A DNA stretch of 64,000 bases from Lunularia cruciata (GCA_948567375.1 OX419760.1:34658001-34722000); one strand, 5' to 3'; positions 12,290 through 23,838 are shown, numbered from the stretch's first letter. Made by a program: numbers and translations. Notes: generated by a model from the letters alone, not told the origin.

Positions 12290-12290
12290 T

Positions 12291-12302
12291 TAGTATCATA
12301 GC
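12291..12302 (+). other. Primer-binding site of element 0
   Basis: TAGTATCATAGC, two changes from the initiator-tRNA-Met-type TGGTATCAGAGC, directly after the 5' LTR. Confidence 0.7.
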
Positions 12303-13460
12303 AAGAATGGGATGGATGGAATTTATGGACCATCAAATCTTTTTCTCCCAAACCATTGGGATCTTTGTGTTTATGTATTACCCAAGCATCATTTCACATT
12401 TTGGGTAGAATTTTCTAAATATGATCACTTTGTGTGATGAACCATTGATGCTTCCAATTGTAACTTATGGAGAGTAGTGGACGTGTTGTATCTAGATAAC
12501 TAAATAATTGTAGATAATTTGATATAGTAGTAGCCATGGCGACAATGCTTGTTTATCATTGCTAGGCAATAATAACTCAAGCACCTTACTCAATTGTTGG
12601 AAGAGCAAGATCATCAAAAACAAGAGCATTGAGAGAGCATTATTTTGAGAAGGAGAAAAGCAAATTTGATTCCAAAGCCTAAGGTATTTGAAGGTAAGAA
12701 TCTCTTGGGTGTAGTAGAGCATTTTGTATTTGATTGCTAATGTTATTTTGAAGCTACAAATCTTCAAGATGAATAGAGATAGATTCTCTTAATTTCAAGC
12801 TAATAGATGGCATGGCATGGCAAAACTATGATGACAATTTTGAGTGGAGCAAGCTCAATAATAGTTTTTTGTGCCAATTTTGACATAGGAGGAGTTAAAA
12901 AATGCAATAATAAAGAGATCCCAAGCTATAAATGCTACATGAGCCACACAAGATAGATTGGCAAAATTGTAGTAGATTGGTTTTGTGAGGAACTTCATCA
13001 CTAAATTCCATCACACCAAAATGAAAATTCTAGAGATACTAAAAGATGAAGCTCAAGAATGATTGTGAGTGGCTTGAAGTCACACAGCAAATTGGAAGTG
13101 ACCATGTAGGAGCCCAAAAAATTGGAAGAAACCATGAAATTGGTTGAGTGCTTTGATTCCTTGGTTGCTACAACTTGGTCTTAACCTTGACCTTCACAAA
13201 ACCAATATACACATTACACAAGGATAGAAAAGCCGGCACCAATGGAACTTGTTGTCATCCAACGGATACCACTTGGTATTATAGACAAAGAAAGACTACA
13301 AAAATGGTGGTTTCCTTTATTATTGCCAAATTGAACATTCAATTGTTGAATATCCATTTAGAAATGGACAACCTCAACAAATTTCCCAAATAGAATAAGT
13401 GGAGTGCAGTAATGGAGGGAATGAAGAATCCCAATAGGAAATATTGAGCCTCTATTGAAA
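12303..13460 (+). pseudogene. gag region of element 0 (decayed)
   Basis: Lies between PBS and protease. Translation is broken into short pieces. The only suggestive stretch is near 13200-13300, where a KPAPMELV-like sequence recalls the linker that precedes the zinc knuckle in chromovirus Gag. No intact CCHC motif was found. Assignment rests mainly on position. Confidence 0.5.
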
Positions 13461-13461
13461 C

Positions 13462-13728
13462 ATGATTAGCTCCAATGAGATTCAATGCTTGATCTATGAA
13501 AATTTGCTTTGCTTGCAAGGTGTGATATTTGATCATGGTTGTAAGCTTTTGGTTGATTTTGGGAGTTCAAAGAATTACATGTCCATGCAATTAGCAAAAG
13601 AATTATGTATTCCTATCAAGCCAAAGCTTAGAAATAAATTGATGATGTTGGATGGCAGATGGGTTTTGCATTTGATATCTTATATCTTGTTATATTCAGG
13701 ATTGGGAGGGAGTATTTGTAGTGTATGA
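13462..13728 (+). pseudogene. Aspartic protease of element 0
   Basis: Open 88-codon stretch with a retropepsin-like active-site loop LLVDFGSSKNYMS; the usual form is D-S/T-G-A/S. The catalytic Asp is present, followed by Phe-Gly instead of Ser/Thr-Gly, so activity is doubtful. A helix with LAKELCIPIK follows, as in chromovirus proteases. The downstream LPWLESHKVQFDW stretch (about 13764-13804) is the conserved protease/RT linker. Confidence 0.7.
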
Positions 13729-13786
13729 GTTTTATCTCTACACTAAAATGTCATTTTAGGTCTACCTTGGCTTGAAAGTCATAAGG

Positions 13787-13833
13787 TTCAATTTGATTGG
13801 ACCCAATAATAAATCGGGTCCAATCAAATTGAA
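13787..13833. repeat. Perfect inverted repeat, 18-bp arms
   Basis: Arms TTCAATTTGATTGGACCC (13787-13804) and its exact reverse complement (13816-13833), separated by an 11-bp AT-rich loop. It lies in the protease-RT linker of element 0, where related elements continue with coding sequence. A local templated inversion is a reasonable origin. Confidence 0.9.
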
Positions 13834-14070
13834 ACACAACATCAAGGTAAGATTTACCAATTAGGTTGTCTAGCACTTTTGAGTAAGACACTTCAGAATA
13901 GTCTGTCCTAAGATGGAAATTTTATGAGTAAAGTAGCTAAAGAGCAAGCTTTGGAGGACAATATTCTTGTTTATGCAATGTGGATCATGTTGATTATGCA
14001 TGGAGAAGTTGATGAGGGCCAAAAGCCTCATCAAACCATGGTTGATCAAATAGTTTAGAAGTTCGCATAT

Positions 14071-14879
14071 GTGTTTCTAGATGCTTTTCCATATAGATTA
14101 CCCTTTGATCAAGGTATGCCCTTCAAGATCAAGGTATTGCCAAGCAATACTCTTGTGAGTAGACCAATCTATAGGATTTCATTGAAGGAGTTAGAAGAGC
14201 TTCAAATAACATTGACCAAGTTGTTGGAGAAAGATTTCATATGCCATAGTACTTCTCCACATGGAGCACCAATACTCTTTGTACCAAATAAGGATGAGGA
14301 CTTTGATTATATATTGACTATCGGGACCTCATACCATGAAGAATGTGTATTCCTTGCTTTGAATTGATGACTTGTTGGATCAATTGAGTAGAGACAGTAC
14401 TTCTACAAGTTGGATCTCCAAAGTGTCTATTGGCAAATTCTCATTGATAGGAAAGATGTGCAAAATATTACCGTTTGCACATGGTATGTGCATTTTGTAT
14501 GGAGAGTCTTACGTTTTAGGTTCACTAATGCTTTGGTAGTTTTCATGGATTAAATGCATCAAGTGTTGGATGGGTTGCTGGATTGGTACATAATGATGTT
14601 CTTGGATGTTATTTTTTTATAGCAAGATAGAAGTAGAACACAAGAATCATGTAAAAGAAGTCTTAAGACAACTACAATAATGGAAGTTTTATTACAAGAA
14701 GTCAAATTATACCTTTTTGCAAAAGGAAGTCACCTTATTGGGTCATAAAGTCTCATAAAAAGGGATTAAGATGGAAGAGCAGAAAATCAAGACCATTATT
14801 GATTGGATTACTCTAAAGGATGCCATAGAAGTGCGGGCATTAAATGAATTGGTGAGTTTTTATGAACAATTCATCCACT
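14071..14879 (+). pseudogene. RT of element 0, 5' of the solo X LTR
   Basis: Starts with the FPYRLPFD...FKIKVLP stretch and SPHGAPILFVPNKD, then in another frame KLDLQSVYWQILI (usual KIDLRSGYHQI). The catalytic loop at 14599-14610 reads FLDV, so the second Asp of the YxDD box is lost. The connection domain ELVSFYEQFIH ends at 14879, where the solo X LTR begins, and resumes at 18596 with YAHVATTLTNLL. Confidence 0.8.
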
Positions 14880-15672
14880 TGTGACAACCTGGCAAATATC
14901 ACTTTTGCGGTAATTAGGTAAGTAAAGTTCGTTCCCATAGAGGTACGAGTAAAAAATATCCAAATACAAAGTCAAACAATAACAATGTAGTTCTTCTTGG
15001 TTGCATCTTTAATCTCTCAGGTAGAAACCACACCTAGAAGAGAGTAACAAGCACTGATTCACAGTCTTGTCACAAAGTAACACTCCTTAATCACAACACC
15101 TTCATTCTTTCCAAACAATCTTGATTGTGATGATTCAGGCTCTCCCAAAAATGGCACTTCACTACAAAACAACTTCACCTCAAAATTGTGTTCCACCCCT
15201 CCACTGAAGGCATAGCGTCCTCGATCAAAATTGCTTCACATCAATACTACGCTGCACTTACAAATGCAGAATACTACCAACATTACAATTCCTCTCAGAC
15301 CTATCAAGGCATTGCTCCGATTGCACTTCACTCAAGATCAAACACACAGAATGAAGATCAAGGCTGCAAAATCCAACATCCAACAAGCATATTGACTTGC
15401 ACTTTGAATTTCTCCCAACACTCACAACCACAAACACAACGTTGATACTTGGAATCAAGCTCAAGTGACGAGCACTGCTTCACAACACTTTGCTTTATCT
15501 ATTCTCAGAAATTATGAGCACTAAACAACATAAGACTGCAAATGTCACTCTTAAATAGTGAAGTAATTGACAATTATCTTCCTAATGTACCGCTTCCTAA
15601 CAACTCTACAAACCTGCAGATCCAAAATGACAATGCACCTCTTCATATTTGCCTCTTCAAATCTCAAATCTG

Positions 15673-18270
15673 TTACTTATCCAATCCAATGTCTACTTCT
15701 TCCTTGGCTTTCAAACCCAATCCCAAAGTATCTTCACTCCCTATTACTTTATCCTTAGGTTTCACAACTCCTAATTCCTCTACCAAATCTAATAGTTCTC
15801 TTTCCTGATCTGAAATTCCACTAGTGGGTAATCTTTCTAACTCCTTATCTCCTGACCCATTCTTCTCTAAAGTCTCCGATGGTAACTCTGAAGACATCTG
15901 CACTCCCACTTCATCTACTTTGGGTTTTGCTCTGACATCCTTCCAAATTTTATCTATCTCTAATTTCACTAAGTCTAATCTAATCGTGATATAGTCTTCT
16001 ACTTTCAATATTTTCCTATCTACATGAGTTCTTAGACTGATCAACAAAGCATTCAAGTCTTTGTCCTTTGCATGTCTCCTCCTCGTCTCTTGCACCAACA
16101 ACTTCAACTCATGCAGCCTTGTCTCTTTGATGCACACACTGGCCTTTGTACTCAACATCACATTCATCCTGATCACGATCTCTTTTAATGACTCCAATCT
16201 CATTTTCCTCTCCCGTTCTTGATCTGCAAGCCAATCTTCTCTGTACATTGCCAACTCTACTTCAAACTCGGCTTTCAAGCCTCCTTCTCCTTCTCCTTTG
16301 CACAATCTTCTCCTCCTGATTGCAAAGTAACTCTCTCAACCTCTCTTCTTCTCTATACCGCACTGTCAATTCTCATTGCCATAACTGCTTCTTCTCCTCT
16401 ACACTCTCCATCACTCTATCGAGCTCTTGTTCTTTCTTTGCTACTCTTGCCATATCATGGATAATTTCTAGTCTTGAATCAGCAAACTGCTGCTTCAAGA
16501 TTTCATATTCAGCAATTTGTCTTTCCTTTGCTATAACACTCTGCTCTATCAGCTCCTCCCAATTCCTTGCTTCTCTTCTCAAATTCTCAATCATTTGATT
16601 TTGTACTATTGCATCTACTAGTAGTACTTCCCTTTCCTCCTCACCCCGGATTATATTCTTCTTCAATTCCGAGTTCTCTTCTTCTAATTGGGCTAACACT
16701 TGCAACACAGTCTTCACCTCCGGACACTTTGACTGCATCTCCTTCTTCTTGTGTTCTAACTTCACCAATAAGGGGCACACAACCTCCCGCAGGTACTCCA
16801 CTCCTTCACTTAGAGTTACCTCAACTTGCAGAGTGATCTCCTTCTTCACCTCTTCTTCACTCGACACTCGCCTTCTGAGTCATAGCCGCCATATAAGAAT
16901 GGATGCTTCACTCCCCAAACTTGCATTCTCCTCTTCTCTTACCTTACTTGGCACCGCTTCACACTTTGCCTTTTGCCTAGAACAAACTTCTCGCTGAATG
17001 GTAACTTTCCTTTCTTCCTGCTCTGGCACTTCATCTTCCAACTTCAAGTTACCTTTCTCCTCCATCTCCATCATGGCTTTTTCTTCCTTGGGTACCGATG
17101 TCATCTCTCCTCCATCAACGCTGTCACTACTTATGTCTCCACTTTGCAGTGTGAGCTCGGGTTCTTCTTCTCTTTTTGAGTCTTTGGACTTGCACTCGGC
17201 TTTGCCCTCCGATTCTTCCTCCAACAATGCGATTACCGCCATACCTTTCCTTGGATTTACTCTTCTAGTCTACTGAGGTCTTATTTTCTTGATGTCTTCT
17301 CCTTCTCCTTGTTGACTCCTCTTCTTCGACTTTGGAATACTCACGTTCAACTGCACACTCTTCCCCGTCTGCGCGTAGTACTCATCGCTGCTCCTGATTT
17401 GAAGAATGTACTGTTGTTCCTCCACATTAACATCCTTTCTTAAGTTGGGATGGAAATGCGACACCATTCTATTGCACTCCACCGCATTGAGCAAGTTTAG
17501 CCCCAGATAAAAATGCGCTGCAAATGGCACAATGTAATGCGGAGGCAATTTATCCCGCAAATTCCACACCATCTGAAAACACTTTGCCTATGAAAACACT
17601 TCGCCTAGTTAATTGGCTCTCCTGCAAACAACTTATGGAAGAACACCGCTTGGTACTTCATGACATAAGTCGTTCTCTCCGGCTTCAAGATTGCCATTAG
17701 AGCACTCACAATCCCTTGCTTGATAGGATCCTTGTAACTTTCTACTTTGTATCCATTCTTTGTGCGCTTCAAAGAGAAAGCATCTCTCACCTCCTGGGTT
17801 TCTTCTACTACTTCTCCCTTCCCCAAGAACGTTGCACCCTGCTCCATGCCTGCTTCTCTTCCGAGTACTAACCTCCAATCCAACTCCGTCCAACGAGCCA
17901 GATTACCTCTCTTCCCCTCTTCCTCGTGGCCATTGAGACATCTACTCTCAATTATCTTGGTCATGAACCCTAGAAAGCTCATATTCCAATTCCACGCCAA
18001 GAATGTGATCCAAAGTCTGCTCAAGACTTTAATTCTTGTGATCACATCTAACCTCCGAATCGCATGATTTCTCACTACAAATTTGGAGTTCTTCTTCCTT
18101 CCTCCCATCTTTCTCTCTTCCTTTCTGGGCTAGGGACTATTCTTCCTATTGATTCTCGGATTAGCTCTCTCAAATTCCTTTTTACACACCAACGCATCTT
18201 TGACTCTACTTCCCTTCCCACGATCTCCTACAGGATGACTTCTTAACGGCAAAGGAAAATTGCTTGTCAT
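15673..18270 (-). pseudogene. X LTR-resident ORF, copy a (coiled-coil protein)
   Basis: About 866 codons from the conserved ATG at 18270 (MTSNFPLPLRS) to the stop at 15673, broken by stops and frame changes. A second candidate start, MGGRKKNS, is at 18108. Order of parts: basic N-terminal domain with RLWITFLAWNWN, WTELDWRLVLG, GYKVESYKDP and a VPFAAHFYLGLNLL stretch; an acidic Glu/Asp-rich middle; then a long Glu/Lys/Leu coiled coil (16867-15870) containing LEEENSELKK and LHELKLLVQETRRR; and a conserved tail LERLPTSGISDQERELLDLV. The function is unknown to me. No polymerase, protease or zinc motif was seen. It lies wholly inside the solo LTR and is sense with respect to family X pol. Confidence 0.75.
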
Positions 18271-18288
18271 CACTTTGTGTTTAGCCCA

Positions 18289-18298
18289 ATTTTTATAG
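18289..18298 (-). promoter_or_regulatory. TATA box of X LTR copy a
   Basis: Minus strand CTATAAAAAT, 19-28 nt before the ATG at 18270. The same TATA/ATG pair occurs in three other X LTRs. Confidence 0.65.
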
Positions 18299-18595
18299 AG
18301 TCTTGCCTTCTTTGTCTCTCTTCAATTTGAGTTTCTTGAATCTCTCACCTTGAAGGAAAGTTGTTACTCTGTCCTTGCCTTGGGTTGAGCACCCCCAATA
18401 CAAAGACTCCTTACTTTGAGTTTTTTGCTGACAAGGCAATTCCAAGTACTTTGCCTTATGACCCAAAGCCACATTACCTTAGGTTTCATCTCGAAGACTC
18501 TTTTCTTTACCTTCTTTGGCCATAAAGGCGCAATCCGACTTCTCTATACACTTCTTCTTCCATATTTAAAAAAAACAAAAAATGTGGGTACCACA

Positions 18596-19208
18596 CCACT
18601 ACTATGCTCATGTAGCCACAACATTGACTAATCTCTTGGGGAAGACCTCAAGCTTTCAATGGACAACCAAACTTAAAGAAGAATTAAAGAAACTAAAGCT
18701 TATGGTGTCTTCATAACACATCCTCCAACCATATGATTCTCAACTACCTTATGTGGTTGATCTTATATGGTTGATTTTAAAACTTTGCCATTGGAGTTTT
18801 GTTGGGTAGATTATGATGGATTACATCCCATTATCTTTTATGTCTCACCAACTAAACATTATAAAACTGAATTACTAAACTTGAGATCAAGAACAACTAG
18901 CAATAGTATATGCCACAAAGGTATAAAGACATTATCTCTTGAGGAAACAAGTGACCATACAAGCTGATCAAAAACCTTTATTGCAAATCTAACATTTGGA
19001 GCACATGAAGAATTGACATCATCAATGGGAAGAACAACTAAATTTTTTTAACATCAGGCTTAAGTACAAACCTAATAGGTTCCATATCATTCCCAATGCC
19101 TTGCCATGACGTCTTGATTTGAATTTTCTTCTCAAATCTCCCATGATAGTAGCAATTACCATGGTATCAATTGATTCAAAGGTACACATGGCATTCAAGA
19201 TTGCATTA
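18596..19208 (+). pseudogene. Connection and RNase H of element 0
   Basis: Continues the RT interrupted at 14879: YAHVATTLTNLLGK then SFQW, as in the connection domain. RNase H is recognisable from about 18890 as EQLAIVYATKV (catalytic Glu), RHYLLRKQVTIQADQKPL (where D precedes QK/HK) and NALP in place of DALS. Several stops. Interrupted at 19208 by a solo G1 LTR. Confidence 0.7.
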
Positions 19209-19945
19209 TGTAATACCAAGGGTTAGCCATATGATCTAGATGTGAAATTTAGTTTGGTAACATCTAGAATGATGTTATACATGATGGTCAAAATAGATCA
19301 GATAGAAGTATCACCAAAAGAGTACTTCTACAAATAGGGCAGAAACCGAAATAGACTTGAGAACCTTAGAACCAATAGCTAGACATATGATTTAAAGGTG
19401 AGAATTGGTTTGGTAACATCTGGAAGGATGTTACACATGATGGACTAAACAGATCAGAAAGAGGTATCACCAAAAGGGGACTTCTACTAATAGAGTAGGA
19501 ATAGAAATATGCCTGAAATCTTTGAAGGCAATTTTGGAGGCCTAAACGGATGAATTAGGCCTTGAAAATGTGCAGATTCCCCCCCAACAGAGGAAAGGCT
19601 AGCCTTCCCTCCCCCCTGGTTTGTCTCGTCGAGAGCTTTCCAACAGTACCTACTCATGTGATTCTGAGATTCCTACAGGAAGATTCCCTAAAAGATTCCC
19701 TCTGGTCAAAGCTCGTTTGACCAACCAGATAGGACCTAGACCAGACAGGTCACCCATCCAAGTAAGTAATCCAAGGGTGGAGCTTGCTGACATGTCACCT
19801 ATTTGTGTCCCTAATCCTATGGTGGAGCTTCCTTGGAGGAGATCCTCTTTGTCTATATAATAAAGAGAAGGTGCTCCCTTGGGGCATCGAATGTTTGAGT
19901 GTGCAATTTGTGTTTTCTCTCTTCTCTTGTCCTCGGAGTATTACA
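19209..19945 (+). mobile_element. Solo LTR, G1 family (737 bp)
   Basis: Begins TGTAATACCAAGG and ends GGAGTATTACA, with a perfect target-site duplication CATTA at 19204-19208 and 19946-19950. Carries two tandem U3 units and a TATA element. No internal sequence, hence a solo LTR inside element 0. Confidence 0.92.
19853..19864 (+). promoter_or_regulatory. TATA box of G1 LTR
   Basis: CTATATAATAAA, conserved among G1 LTRs and presumably the core promoter. The same motif in the element 1 5' LTR is the insertion point of the X composite (26183/42037). Confidence 0.6.
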
Positions 19946-20231
19946 CATTACAACAAGATCTCTTCTTTCAATTGGTACAAAATTTTCTTGTAGTGCATGA
20001 CAAAGAGTATAACACTTTTTTCTTCAAAGAGTGCCTTCTATTTTGTGAGAACAAGATCTATGTTCCAACTATGGATCATCTCTAGCTTAAGCAACTTCAA
20101 GAAGCCCAAACCTTACCAATTACTGGTCATTGGATGTAGATAGGTACCATTTAATATCATGGTGGTAGCAAAACATAGCACAAGATGTTCAAGAGTTTGT
20201 TTGATCTTGTAAGAGTTTCTATGCAACAAAG
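19946..20231 (+). pseudogene. RNase H-integrase linker and integrase zinc-binding region of element 0
   Basis: Plus-strand pieces resemble the linker before integrase (LLFCENKIYVP) and, near 20120-20231, the ITGH...VQEFV...CNK pattern of the HHCC zinc-binding module. Frames shift several times. Cut at 20231 by element 1; the sequence resumes at 42694 after the CAAAG duplication. Confidence 0.6.
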
Positions 20232-20929
20232 TGTAATACTCCAAGGATAAAAGAAGAGAGAAAACACAGATTACACACTCAAACATTCGATGCCCCAAAG
20301 GAGCACCTTCTCTTTATTATATAGACAAAGAGGATCTCCTCCAAGGAAGCTCCACCATAGGATTAGGCACATAGATGGGTGACATGTTGGGTCTAGGTCC
20401 TATCATGTTGGTCAAACAAGCTTTGACCAGAGGGAATCTTTTAGAGAATCTTCTTGTAGGAATCTCAGAATCACGTACGTAAGGTACCATTGGAAAGCTC
20501 TTGACAAGACAAATCAGGGGGAGGGAAGGCCAGCCATTAACTCTTTTGGGGAGGGGGAACATGTGCACATTTTTGAGGCCTAATTCATTCGTTTAGGCCT
20601 CCAAAATTGCCTCTAAAGATTTTAGGCATCTTTTGGTTCCTACTCTATTAGTAAAAGTCCCCTTTTGGTGATACTTCTTTCTGATCTGTTTGGTCCATCA
20701 TGTGTAACATCCTTCCAGATGTTACCAAACCAATTCTCACGTTTAAATCATATGTTTAGCTATTGGTTCTAATGTTCTCAAGTCTATTTTGGTTTCTGCC
20801 CTATTTGTAGAAGTACTCTTTTGGTGATACTTCTATCTGATCTATTTTTACCATCATGTATAACATCATTCTAGATGTTACTAAACCAAATTTCACATCT
20901 AGATCATATGGCTAGCTCTTGGTATTACA
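20232..20929 (-). repeat. 3' LTR of element 1 (698 bp)
   Basis: Plus strand begins TGTAATACTCCAAGG and ends CTCTTGGTATTACA. Homologous to the split 5' LTR. Two tandem ~165-bp units (about 20600-20765 and 20770-20929). Confidence 0.9.
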
Positions 20930-20944
20930 TACCTCACTCCTTTT
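20930..20944 (-). other. Polypurine tract of element 1
   Basis: Minus strand AAAAGGAGTGAGGTA directly before the 3' LTR. Confidence 0.75.
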
Positions 20945-21019
20945 AAGACACAACATCCTCGTTGTGCAATTGTTGCTCAAATGCTTGCACCAACACTAGT
21001 GCATGTGTCAAATTGGCAG

Positions 21020-21145
21020 CGGGCTCCTAGGTTGCTTCATAGAGGGAGTAACTTTCCATTGTACTAAATAGTCCACCCGCAAATGGCAAGTACCACGCAT
21101 GCATTTTTGGAGAATCTGCTCCACTTCATATTACTCTATGCCATC
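21020..21145 (-). pseudogene. Chromodomain of element 1
   Basis: Minus strand reads YEVEQILQKCMRGTCHLRV then DYLVQWK, the chromodomain core. The frame then shifts, so the TWEP-like end is lost. It forms the C-terminus of integrase in this family and matches the plus-strand copy at 7625-7935. Confidence 0.7.
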
Positions 21146-21559
21146 AATGAGTGTTGGACAAGGTCGAATGTCTTGTGGGGAATGACCCTGGTCTGATCAG
21201 GGAGCATATCTGCATAGTAGGGAGACATGGAACACTGGATGGATCTTCATGTGTGGTGGTAGCTCAAGGTGATAGGCCACAGCACCGACGCGTCAAAGAA
21301 TTGAGAAAGGTCCAATAAAATGAGGTCTGAGCTTACGAGGTCCAACTAATGTGAGGTTGGTTGTTGATAGCCACACTTGATAGCTGTTGATAGCCCCAAC
21401 ATTGAACTCCATGTGCCTACAATGTGCATCAACATATTGCTTCTGTTGATTTTGTGCAATCTGTAATTTGTGCTTGGTGCTCTACACACCTTGTTGGATT
21501 CTAGAAACAAATGTGTTGATTGCATCAACCTTGGTAGCCACTGGATGGATCTTCATCAA

Positions 21560-22300
21560 GCTAGAAGGTGTGAAAGGATGCTCACCATACATGAGGAAGA
21601 ACATAGTGACTTGGGTGGATGCATTCATTGAATTGTTGTAAGTGAATTCCACCAATGAGTGTAGGGTATCCTACCTCTTTGGCTCTTCTACGGTGAAGCC
21701 ACCTAACATGTCTTCAATCATGCAATTAGCCCGCTCTATTTGGCCATCTGTTTGTGGGTGGTAAGTTGTGGACATGGCCAACTTGGTTTTGAAGAAACCA
21801 AAGATTGTTCATCAAAACAAATTGGTGAATTGGGTGCCTCTATTGGTGATGAGTACTCTAGACAAGCCATGGTGTGAAAAGACTGCATCTAAGTACAATT
21901 GAGCTAGTTGTGGAGCGGTCACATCCTTGGTGGTAGGGCGTACATGAATCATTTTGCTGAGCCGGTCCACAAAGACCACGATGGAGTCAAACCCTAAGGT
22001 AGTCTTGGGCAATTCACAGACGAGATCCATACTCACTTGTTCCCAACATTGGGTAGGAGTGGGGAGAAGTTGAAGGAGCCCTAAAGGAGCTTGATTAGAA
22101 GCTTTGTTTTGTTGACAAAGTAGACAGCTGCGCACGTAGTCCATCATGTTGTTGCTCATCTTGGGCCAATAGTAATGGCGTTTGATTGCATCCAAGGTCT
22201 TGTCCACTCCAACATGACCTGCAATGGTCAAATCATGACATTCCGCTAGAATGGTGGTGCATAATTCTGGGACATTTGGAATCCATAATCTGCCATCACA
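21560..22300 (-). pseudogene. Integrase of element 1
   Basis: Open stretch 21812-22231 holds the HHCC zinc module (GHVGVDKTLDAIKRHYYWPK, then SCLLCQ), the first catalytic Asp in SMDLVCELP, and the second catalytic position as LITNRGTQFT. The usual Asp is Asn there (SDRGT changed to TNRGT), so strand transfer should be abolished. The Glu-bearing part lies in the next frame (about 21700-21800). Integrase inserts the element cDNA into host chromatin. Confidence 0.8.
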
Positions 22301-22525
22301 AAAGATGAGTCCCTAGGTACTAGTAACACCTTTGGATGATTGCGCTTCTACAATCTGTGGATCAGTTTTTGTAGCAGCCAGAATCTCTGGCTAGAATTCA
22401 AGGTTAATCTTAACCTCTGCCACCAAGTTGTTTGCCATTGGCATGCGGGTGAATGCATTTGCAAGTTGCTTCTTACCTTCCACATAGGTGATTGTCATGT
22501 TGAAGCATTGTTGCCACTCTGCCCA

Positions 22526-23136
22526 TCAAATTTGGTGATGAGATAGATCCTTCTGCGTCTTGAGGTAGACTAGAGGTCTGTGGTCTGTCTCTACTACAAA
22601 TGCCTTCTTGCCCAAATAGTGCTTCCAATGCTTGTTGCTAGAACGATGACCAACTCTTCTTGTTTTGTGGTGTGGTAGTTGCGCTCTGCCGGTAACAAAT
22701 TTTGAGAGAAATTTGTTAACGGATGCCATCTGTCATGCCACTCTTGTTGTAGGACTGCTCCTATTGCTACGCCTGATGCATCTATAGCCAACTTGATTGG
22801 ACGTTTTAGGTCATACCACTTCAAGGTTGGTGCATGTAGCAAGGCGGCTTTCAATTCTTGAAAGGCCAACTCTTGTACGGTTCCCCATGTCCACTTCTTC
22901 CCCTTGCCAAGAAGTGCCGTTAAAGGCTGTGCAACCTTGATGTCCTTGATAAATCTATGATAGAATCTCGTCAACTCCAAGAAGCTCTTGAGTTGAGTCT
23001 GATCTTCTAGGGCACTCCATTTTTGAGTGACCTTTATTTTATCCGTCAATACTTGAATGCCCTCTACACCTACTCTATGCCCCAAGTAGTCTACTTTAGA
23101 CTTGCTAAACTCGCACTTTGAGATTTGAGCATACAA
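22526..23136 (-). pseudogene. Connection and RNase H of element 1
   Basis: Begins with CEFSKSKVDYLGHRV of the thumb/connection and runs into RNase H: LAIDASGVAIGAVLQQ (first Asp), TKQEELVIVLA (Glu), then in another frame VVETDHRPLVYLK (second Asp). A frameshift near 22620-22650 separates the last part, so catalytic residues are present but not in one frame. Confidence 0.8.
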
Positions 23137-23794
23137 TCAATTCTATCTTAGAATCTAAAGGACCTCTTGTAGATGTTGTTTGTGTTCCGTCATTGTGCTA
23201 CTATATACTAAGATATTGTCCAAGAAGACGATAACAGACTTATCCAAGTATGGATGAAATATGTCATTCATTAGACTCATGAAAGTGGCAGGTGCATTAG
23301 TGAGGCCAAAAGGCATCACAAGATACTCAAAGTGGCCATACTTGGTTCAAAAGGCAGTTTTGTACACATCCTCTTGTGCATTTTGGATTTGATTGTAACT
23401 GCTCCACACGTCCAATTTGGTGAAGTATTTTTGCTCCATGGAGTTGATCAAACAGGTCATCCATGCAAGGTAAAGGGTATTTGTTCTTCATTGTTTGCTG
23501 ATTGAGACCCCAATAGTCAATGCACATGCGCATTGTACCATCCTTCTTCTTCACAAACAAGACAGGGGTCCCATATGGTGATAAGCTAGGTTGGATGAAC
23601 CCTTTTTGTAGCATCTCCTCAATTTGAGTCTTATACTCCTCCAACTCATGAGGTGATAGGCAATATGGGGCCTTACAAGGAGGTGTCTTCTCCAGGAGTG
23701 TCTCAATTTTATGATCTACTTGCCTTTTTGGTGGTAATCCTAAGGGTAGATCATTGGGAAAGACATCTTGAAACTCATCCACCACATCATTCAA
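23137..23794 (-). pseudogene. RT of element 1
   Basis: Starts [17 protein letters not shown] and includes [28 protein letters not shown] and [12 protein letters not shown] frameshift occurs near 23430-23450 (DQLHGAK). At 23215-23226 the catalytic loop reads FLDN on the minus strand where elements L and R read FLDD, so the second metal-binding Asp is lost. It polymerised cDNA in the active ancestor. Confidence 0.85.
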
Positions 23795-23838
23795 TTTCTC
23801 AAGAATTTGTCTATCTAGTTGTGCACTCTAGACTTCTC

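Larger units (their letters stand above)
14880..18595 (-). mobile_element. Solo X-family giant LTR (3716 bp)
   Basis: Reading the minus strand it begins TGTGGTACCCACA (at 18595) and ends TTGTCACA (at 14880). Flanks are a perfect 5-bp target-site duplication, CCACT at 14875-14879 and 18596-18600. Removing one duplication restores the RT/RNase H frame of element 0. No PBS, pol or second LTR is present, so this is a solo LTR formed by recombination. It contains a complete, though mutated, copy of the LTR-resident ORF. Confidence 0.9.
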
